Assembly: GCA_951812755.1 (NCBI GenBank)
Contig: OX638329.1
Coordinates: 5,853,563-5,917,562 of the forward strand
Reading direction: 5' to 3'
From: an uncultured Latescibacterota bacterium
Lineage (GTDB): Bacteria; Latescibacterota; UBA2968
DNA length: 64,000 nucleotides
Below the pieces are notes generated by a model that did not search any database, was not told the origin of the DNA, and worked only from the letters and a program-made list of their open reading frames with translations. Made by a program: the position numbers and the translations under genes. Numbering within the stretch: the first letter of the stretch is position 1; the number at the start of each line of letters is the position of its first letter. Below are positions 58,908-64,000 of the stretch, piece after piece.

Positions 58908-60311
58908 ATGAGTGAAAGACCCAATATTCTATTTATCATGACCGATGATCACGCATCGCATGCCATGAGTTGTTATAACAGTCGGATTAACGAAACGCCC
59001 AACCTGGACCGCATCGCTGAAGGTGGGATGCGCTTTAACAACTGCTTTTGCACCAACTCGATCTGCGCGCCGAGCCGGGCAGTAATCTTGACCGGAACGT
59101 ACAACCACATCAACGGCGTAACCACACTACGCACAAATCTGGACGGGCGACAGGTCACATTTCCCAAACTACTACAAGCCGCGGGATATCAAACCGCAAT
59201 GGTAGGTAAATGGCATCTCGGACACGGCGGACACAACGACCCCACCGGATTTGACTACTGGAACGTACTACCCGGTCAAGGCGCATATCACAACCCCATG
59301 ATGTACGACATGGGCAAAGAAATCTACTACGAGGGATATACCACAGACATCATAACCGACCTCGCACTGGACTGGCTAAAAGACCGCGACAAAAACAGAC
59401 CATTTATGCTCATGTACCACCACAAAGCGCCCCATCGCCCCTGGGAACCAGATGACAAACACGCGGACATGTACGAAGACATCGACATCCCAGAACCAGA
59501 AACACTATGGGACGACTACAGCAACCGCGCCACAGCGGCATCTCAGGCTGAAATGCGCGTCAACCGCGACCTGAACCCCCGCGACCTGAAACAGCCCGTA
59601 CCCGAAGGCTTAAGTCCCGAAGAAGACATGAAATGGAAATACCAGCGCTACATCAAAGACTACTTGCGCTGCGTGGCATCCGTCGATGACAATGTCGGCC
59701 GCGTACTGGACTACCTGGACGAAGAAGACCTCACCGACAACACCATCGTCGTCTATACATCGGACCAGGGCTTTTACCTGGGCGACCACGGCTGGTACGA
59801 CAAACGCTTTATGTACGAAGAATCCCTCCGCATGCCATTCCTCATCCGGTATCCCAAAGAAATCAAAGCCGGCAGTGTCTGCGACGACATGATCCTCAAC
59901 GTAGATTTCGCATCCACATTCTTGGACTACGCCGGAATAAACATCCCCAGCCATTTTCAAGGACACAGCATGCGCCCCCTGTTAAATGGCGACCGACCCG
60001 CCTACTGGCGCACCTCGATGTATTACCGGTACTGGATGCACCTCAATGGACATAATATCTACGCACACTACGGAGTCAGAACGCATCGGCACAAACTCAT
60101 CTACTATTACGCCGACGGATGTGGGCAGGAAGGCGCCTCGGATGACGCCCGAGAACCAGAGTGGGAATTATTTGACCTGGACAAAGACCCGTACGAATTG
60201 AACAGCGTCTATCACAACCCAGAATACGCAGAAATAGTCGCCGAACTAAAAGACGAACTCCACCGCTTGCAGGATGAAGTGGGAGATGAGAGGTATGAGA
60301 AAGACATTTAA
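58908..60311 (+). CDS. Sulfatase (formylglycine-dependent, type I)
   Basis: A 467-residue sulfatase. The metal site is [20 protein letters not shown] (Asp-Asp). The formylglycine motif is C-A-P-S-R in [14 protein letters not shown], near residue 53. [12 protein letters not shown], then [13 protein letters not shown] and the second metal motif [20 protein letters not shown] follow. The C-terminal [16 protein letters not shown] is typical of the N-sulfoglucosamine/choline-sulfatase-like groups. AAGGA precedes the ATG, 15 nt after the LRR gene. It lies 12 nt before another sulfatase, so the two are co-transcribed and probably act on the same sulfated glycan. Confidence 0.95.
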   Translation: MSERPNILFIMTDDHASHAMSCYNSRINETPNLDRIAEGGMRFNNCFCTNSICAPSRAVILTGTYNHINGVTTLRTNLDGRQVTFPKLLQAAGYQTAMVGKWHLGHGGHNDPTGFDYWNVLPGQGAYHNPMMYDMGKEIYYEGYTTDIITDLALDWLKDRDKNRPFMLMYHHKAPHRPWEPDDKHADMYEDIDIPEPETLWDDYSNRATAASQAEMRVNRDLNPRDLKQPVPEGLSPEEDMKWKYQRYIKDYLRCVASVDDNVGRVLDYLDEEDLTDNTIVVYTSDQGFYLGDHGWYDKRFMYEESLRMPFLIRYPKEIKAGSVCDDMILNVDFASTFLDYAGINIPSHFQGHSMRPLLNGDRPAYWRTSMYYRYWMHLNGHNIYAHYGVRTHRHKLIYYYADGCGQEGASDDAREPEWELFDLDKDPYELNSVYHNPEYAEIVAELKDELHRLQDEVGDERYEKDI

Positions 60312-60323
60312 GAGGATTGTTTA

Positions 60324-61670
60324 ATGCCGAATGTCGTATTCATCATGACCGACAACCAGGGGGCATGGACCCTGGGCTGTTATGGAAACCCGGATATTCG
60401 AACCCCCAACATCGACAGACTCGCAGACGAAGGAATCCGATTTTCAAATGCCTACTGCGTGAACTCGGTCTGCTCGCCCAGCCGCGCCACATTTATGACC
60501 GGACTGATCCCCTCCCAACACGGCGTACACTGTTACCTCGGCGGAGAAAGACCAGATGCACAGATGGGACCAGACGCGTACTGCACCATTCGGGAATTTG
60601 CAAACCTCCCCCGCGTCATGGCAGACGCGGGCTACGTATGCGGACTGAGCGGAAAATGGCATTTGGGAGACAGCCTGCGGCCCCAGGAAGGATTTTCATA
60701 CTGGTTTACCCGCCCGAGAGGACATACCACCACATTTTACGACGACGAATTGATCTGGCGGGATGGGGTTTACACCGAACCCCGATACACAACCGAAGTC
60801 ATAACAGAACACGCCCTCGAATTCCTGCAACAAAACCACCACCAGCCGTTCTTTCTCTACGTAGCGTACAACGGTCCATACGGCCTGGGTAAAAGCATGC
60901 TGGAAACACATATCAACCAGCATACCGAATATTATGCGGATAAGGAACTACCGAGTTTCCCGAGGGAACCAGTACATCCCTGGCTACGCAGCAACCGGGA
61001 CATGATCAACAACCCGGTGAGCATTCGCGGATATGCCGCTGCGGTAAGTGGCGTAGATGATGGGATAGGCGAAATAACAAACGCCTTAAAAGAATATGGC
61101 CTGGAGGAAGACACCCTGGTAATTTTCACAGCAGATCAGGGCTGGTGCGGTGGACATCACGGAATGTGGGGCATGGGAGACCACTCCCGGCCGCTACATA
61201 CTTATGAAGAAACCATTCACATCCCGCTGATATTTCACCAGCCCGGGCGGATACCAGAGGGCGGGATATTTGAAGGGCGAACATGCAACTACGATTTTCT
61301 CCCATCCGTACTGGACTATCTGGAATTGCGGGATCGGATTGCCGACAACTCCAATCTCCCGGGCGGGAGTTATGCCCCAGCACTTCTGGGAGAAAAAATG
61401 GCGTGGAACAATGAGATATTCCACGAATTTGAAAACACGCGCATGGTGCGAAATGACCGCTGGAAATACACCTGGCGTCATCCAGATGGCCCGGATGAGC
61501 TATACGACATGCAAGCAGACCCAGAAGAACGCAACAACCTGGCGGACCGTTCCCACACAAACATCATCAACGAATGTCGCAACCGCATCCAGAACTTCTT
61601 TGACCAGTACGCAGACCCCCAGTACGATCTGTGGCGCGGAGGACGCTCCAAAGCCGGGCGAATCGGATAA
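60324..61670 (+). CDS. Sulfatase (formylglycine-dependent, type I)
   Basis: A 448-residue sulfatase with NVVFIMTDNQGAWTLGCYGN, the formylglycine motif C-S-P-S-R in NSVCSPSRATFMTG (about residue 52), LSGKWHLGDSL and the second metal motif VIFTADQGWCGGHHGMWGMG. It ends with ELYDMQADPEERNNLADRSH. GAGGA precedes the ATG. It differs clearly from the sulfatase upstream, so the pair probably removes different sulfate groups. No signal peptide is visible on either, although sulfatases of this style are often exported. Confidence 0.95.
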   Translation: MPNVVFIMTDNQGAWTLGCYGNPDIRTPNIDRLADEGIRFSNAYCVNSVCSPSRATFMTGLIPSQHGVHCYLGGERPDAQMGPDAYCTIREFANLPRVMADAGYVCGLSGKWHLGDSLRPQEGFSYWFTRPRGHTTTFYDDELIWRDGVYTEPRYTTEVITEHALEFLQQNHHQPFFLYVAYNGPYGLGKSMLETHINQHTEYYADKELPSFPREPVHPWLRSNRDMINNPVSIRGYAAAVSGVDDGIGEITNALKEYGLEEDTLVIFTADQGWCGGHHGMWGMGDHSRPLHTYEETIHIPLIFHQPGRIPEGGIFEGRTCNYDFLPSVLDYLELRDRIADNSNLPGGSYAPALLGEKMAWNNEIFHEFENTRMVRNDRWKYTWRHPDGPDELYDMQADPEERNNLADRSHTNIINECRNRIQNFFDQYADPQYDLWRGGRSKAGRIG

Positions 61671-61679
61671 CGGACCTCC

Positions 61680-62849
61680 CTACGTCTCCCAAATCAGAGC
61701 CAGCGCGCCCGTATAGCTATGGACAAAATTGCGCCCACCCACAGGTGCCAGTTCCGAATTGCCAAAAAAGCCAGCCATTGGAAAAGCGCCCAGATGTTTT
61801 CGAATCACCAGAACATCGTGATCGGGCTGACCGTAAAGCCCAAATCCGCGTCCCCTACAGTTAAAATACAAACCACATGTATTGGACGGGCGCCCGACAG
61901 ACTGCCGCAACGCCTGCATCACCTCCACCATATCTTCATGTCCCGCCTGGGGCGTACGCCGATTAAATTGAATAGTCTGCCCCACAGACACGCGTTCATT
62001 AACTGCAATCGCGCCCGACTGCTCGTCGATATGCGTCAGACTGCGAATCAAAAAATCGCCGCGCCCCCGTTCAATTGCGTATTCATCCATCGCCAGCCCC
62101 ACAAAAATATTGTAGCGCAAATCGGCTTTCTCTTCTGCAGAGAGCGTATTAATAGCCTCCTTGAGCGCATCGACAGCGGGGCCAAATGCGATCTGCTGGA
62201 TCACATTCCCCTCCGCTCTGGTAATCGCATAAGCCTGCCCAAACGGTTGGCAGCCTTGCGCCACCCCCGTAGCCACCTTTATCCCGGACAACAACGCCCC
62301 TACCACGCCGTGTTCGCCAATCCACCTGCCACACCATTGCAATGTCTGCGGCGACGCTGAACCCCATGGATTGCCCGATGCGACGCCCCCCACAACAGGC
62401 ACATCGCCAGCCATCTCGGCAATCTGTTCCAGACAAGTCGCCGGATTGGAATAAATCCCACACATAAGCACCAGCAACGCATCCTCTGTTCCCTGGGCTG
62501 CCACGCGCTCGCCAATAATAACCCCCGCATCGTCACCCTCCGCCACCAGAGGTGTCACCTCGATATGATCTCCGCCCAAAACCAGCACCGCCACCCCAGG
62601 CTCGCGATCATTTTCTCGGGCATCCGTCAAAACCCCCATGCCACTACATCCAAATACAGCCTCTGTCTCTACACGATCAATAACAACATCAACCATAGCT
62701 GCCGCATCGCCCATGTGGTGATAGGTCAAAAAAAGAAATGCAGCATCAGCCGCAACCTCGCCCAGCCCCTTCATAGCTTCTGACAAAGCGGCCTCAACGG
62801 CGAACATGCCATCGGCATCATTTGAATGTCCAGCCCCGGATCGCAGCAT
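61680..62849 (-). CDS. FIST domain protein
   Basis: A 389-residue protein with both FIST halves. FIST_N includes AFLFLTYHHM, VFGCSGMGVLTDAREND, GVAVLVLGGD and VPVVGGVASGNPWG. FIST_C includes CQPFGQAYAITRAEGNVIQQ, NIFVGLAMDEY, VGQTIQFNRRTPQ and GLYFNCRGRGFGLYGQPDHD ending GFFGNSELAPVGGRNFVHSY. FIST is a sensory module thought to bind small ligands such as amino acids; here it stands alone, with no kinase or cyclase domain. I start at ATG 62849 (GGGGAAGAT before it); the longer frame begins with unlikely hydrophobic sequence. Convergent with the sulfatase pair. Confidence 0.9.
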   Translation of the reverse strand: MLRSGAGHSNDADGMFAVEAALSEAMKGLGEVAADAAFLFLTYHHMGDAAAMVDVVIDRVETEAVFGCSGMGVLTDARENDREPGVAVLVLGGDHIEVTPLVAEGDDAGVIIGERVAAQGTEDALLVLMCGIYSNPATCLEQIAEMAGDVPVVGGVASGNPWGSASPQTLQWCGRWIGEHGVVGALLSGIKVATGVAQGCQPFGQAYAITRAEGNVIQQIAFGPAVDALKEAINTLSAEEKADLRYNIFVGLAMDEYAIERGRGDFLIRSLTHIDEQSGAIAVNERVSVGQTIQFNRRTPQAGHEDMVEVMQALRQSVGRPSNTCGLYFNCRGRGFGLYGQPDHDVLVIRKHLGAFPMAGFFGNSELAPVGGRNFVHSYTGALALIWET

Positions 62850-62991
62850 ATCTTCCCCACGACAAAAACGAATTCTAAAAAATATTGTCAAGCAATATAG
62901 AGGGAAAAAACCGCAGATCAAACAATTTCCGAACCGACCTTTTTGCGCGGTTTGCTACCCGATATATATTTATATTATTTCCGAACAATGC

Positions 62992-63020
62992 TTGCCACAT
63001 ATATGTAAATACATTATATT
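62992..63020 (+). promoter_or_regulatory. Sigma-70-type promoter for the CBS/2-oxoacid oxidoreductase operon
   Basis: TTGCCA (62992-62997) and TATATT (63015-63020) are separated by 17 nt in a strongly A/T-rich stretch, one mismatch each from TTGACA and TATAAT. The predicted start lies about 55 nt upstream of the CBS ATG. The rest of the gap 62850-62990 shows nothing I recognise. Confidence 0.55.
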
Positions 63021-63080
63021 AAGTTGCTCTGAAATTATAGCTCTATTCCCCCTCTAAAATCACCCCAAAGAGCCTTCCCA

Positions 63081-63548
63081 ATGAATCTGAATTACAGTCT
63101 CCATAACGACACCGTAAAACACGTTGATCTCTCTTTTTACGTCGAAGTACAAAAAGACAATCCCGTTGATCAAGTCATCGCCAAAATGCAGACCAGCCAG
63201 CGCAAATGCGCGCTGGTAATGGATCATGGCAAACTAATCGGCATCTTTACAGCGCACGATATTGCCCGCCGCGTGATCGATCAATCCGAAGCACTCAACG
63301 AGCCTATAGAAACGATCATGACCCCCGATCCGCTCACCCTACAATCGGATATCACACTGATCGAAGCCATCCGATTTATGAGCGACAAACCCCACCGCTA
63401 CATGCCTGTTGTAGATGCAGAAGGGCGCGTAATGGGCACACTGACACACTATGCCATCATCAAATACATGAGCGACCACTTCCCAGAAGAAATCTACAAC
63501 TTACCGCCAACGCCCGACCACTTTGCCAGCACTCGGGCTGGAGCCTAA
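63081..63548 (+). CDS. CBS-domain-pair protein
   Basis: A 155-residue cytoplasmic protein with two CBS motifs: VIAKMQTSQRKCALVMDHGK, LIGIFTAHDIARRVI and then IETIMTPDPLTLQSDITLIE, YMPVVDAEGRVMGTLTHYAI. Such pairs bind adenosine nucleotides (AMP, ATP, SAM) and often regulate a neighbour. It lies 18 nt before the 2-oxoacid:ferredoxin oxidoreductase gene, so it may report energy state to that enzyme. A sigma-70-type promoter lies upstream. Confidence 0.92.
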   Translation: MNLNYSLHNDTVKHVDLSFYVEVQKDNPVDQVIAKMQTSQRKCALVMDHGKLIGIFTAHDIARRVIDQSEALNEPIETIMTPDPLTLQSDITLIEAIRFMSDKPHRYMPVVDAEGRVMGTLTHYAIIKYMSDHFPEEIYNLPPTPDHFASTRAGA

Positions 63549-63566
63549 AATATTTCAGGAGGATTT

Positions 63567-64000
63567 ATGGCCGAAATAGACATCAAGGAAACGGCCGAAT
63601 CGGCGCTTTTTGAACTGTCCGAAATCGAATCAATTGCCATTCGCTTTGCAGGTGATTCCGGCGATGGCAGTCAGCTCATCGGCAAAGAATTTGCCAACAC
63701 CTCAGCAATTGTCGGCAATGACATCAGCACCCTGCCGGACTTTCCCGCTGAAATCCGCGCACCTGCCGGCACATTACCCGGCGTTAGCGGGTTTCAAATC
63801 CACATTTCCAGCGAAGACATATACACGCCCGGCGATGAGCCGCAAGTCCTCGTGGCGATGAACCCGGCAGCACTCAAAGCCAATGTCAACGATCTTCCAG
63901 ACGGCGGCATCATCATTGCCAATACAGACAACTTCACGCGCAACAATCTGCGCAAAGCCGGATATGACAGCGACCCCCTCGAAGGCAATGACCTCTCCAA
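63567..64000 (+). CDS. 2-oxoacid:acceptor oxidoreductase subunit alpha, 5' part
   Basis: The first 144 codons of a 2-oxoglutarate/2-oxoacid:ferredoxin oxidoreductase subunit; the gene runs off the window. The N-terminus carries the gamma-domain motif [20 protein letters not shown], then [20 protein letters not shown] with the substrate-loop arginine, and [20 protein letters not shown]. This layout (gamma domain fused before the alpha domain) is typical of KorA-type subunits. AGGAGGA lies 4 nt before ATG 63567. It makes acyl-CoA from a 2-oxoacid with ferredoxin reduction, normally with a beta subunit encoded next. Confidence 0.93.
   Translation, partial: MAEIDIKETAESALFELSEIESIAIRFAGDSGDGSQLIGKEFANTSAIVGNDISTLPDFPAEIRAPAGTLPGVSGFQIHISSEDIYTPGDEPQVLVAMNPAALKANVNDLPDGGIIIANTDNFTRNNLRKAGYDSDPLEGNDLS

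Noticed and set aside
1-64000. tRNA, rRNA, riboswitch or origin features
   Set aside because: I saw no cloverleaf with a GTTCGA-type arm, no conserved rRNA segment, no recognised aptamer core and no DnaA-box cluster; fine-grained RNA searches were not possible by eye.

Overview
The window looks like a chromosomal contig from a free-living heterotroph of the FCB superphylum or a neighbouring lineage. The pointers are a DUF5686/CarboxypepD_reg outer-membrane protein, PD40 propellers, six-bladed-propeller lipoproteins, dockerin-like tails and many sulfatases. Latescibacterota is my best guess, but no rRNA or other phylum marker is present to prove it. I saw no tRNA, rRNA, CRISPR array or prophage.

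Layout. At 1-5 kb lie the 3' end of a MoeB/ThiF-type gene with an in-frame TGA at its conserved cysteine (probably selenocysteine), a minus-strand catabolic run (DUF2237, GNAT, aldo/keto reductase, Ldh_2 dehydrogenase) and a sulfatase. At 5-16 kb are a DUF5686 protein, a NYN nuclease, two unrelated S41 peptidases, a GntR(YtrA-like)-ABC-2 transporter operon and a solute-binding lipoprotein, with dispersed REP-like hairpins between them. At 16.5-20.4 kb is the Hen1-Pnkp RNA repair operon. At 20.4-25.4 kb are two adjacent secreted proteins sharing a cohesin/dockerin-like module, one of them a subtilase with a TolB-type propeller. At 25.5-31.6 kb is an accessory stretch: a PD-(D/E)XK-like protein with a frame break, a two-gene HTH module, a sulfatase, a MITE-like element, an HpcH aldolase, two small proteins and a minimal TIR protein. 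At 31.6-39.3 kb are glutamate dehydrogenase, a cysteine-poor DksA-like protein, PolX, and a sugar-catabolic operon ending in a frameshifted oligogalacturonate-lyase-like gene.

The most unusual region is 39.6-57.4 kb. A nearly identical leader block occurs three times, at about 39657, 45768 and 54649. Each copy carries a Rho-independent terminator, two tandem enhancer-like sites about one and a half to two helical turns apart, and a textbook sigma-54 promoter (GG-N10-GC). Each drives a MacB/FtsX-like permease of about 830 residues without any ATPase gene. Copies 1 and 2 place a six-bladed-propeller lipoprotein before the permease; copy 3 lacks it and is followed by an internalin-like LRR protein. 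Copy 2 continues into a second-type permease and a CarboxypepD_reg/12-blade PD40 fusion. Permease C-termini, flanks and a duplicated sulfatase 5' end show that these cassettes recombine. A restriction-modification remnant (truncated endonuclease fragment facing an intact TaqI-like methylase) sits between copies 1 and 2. I infer an envelope-associated, sigma-54-controlled, expanding permease family whose activator and ATPase, if any, are encoded elsewhere.

The right end holds two more sulfatases, a FIST protein, and an operon of a CBS protein and the 5' end of a 2-oxoacid:ferredoxin oxidoreductase gene.
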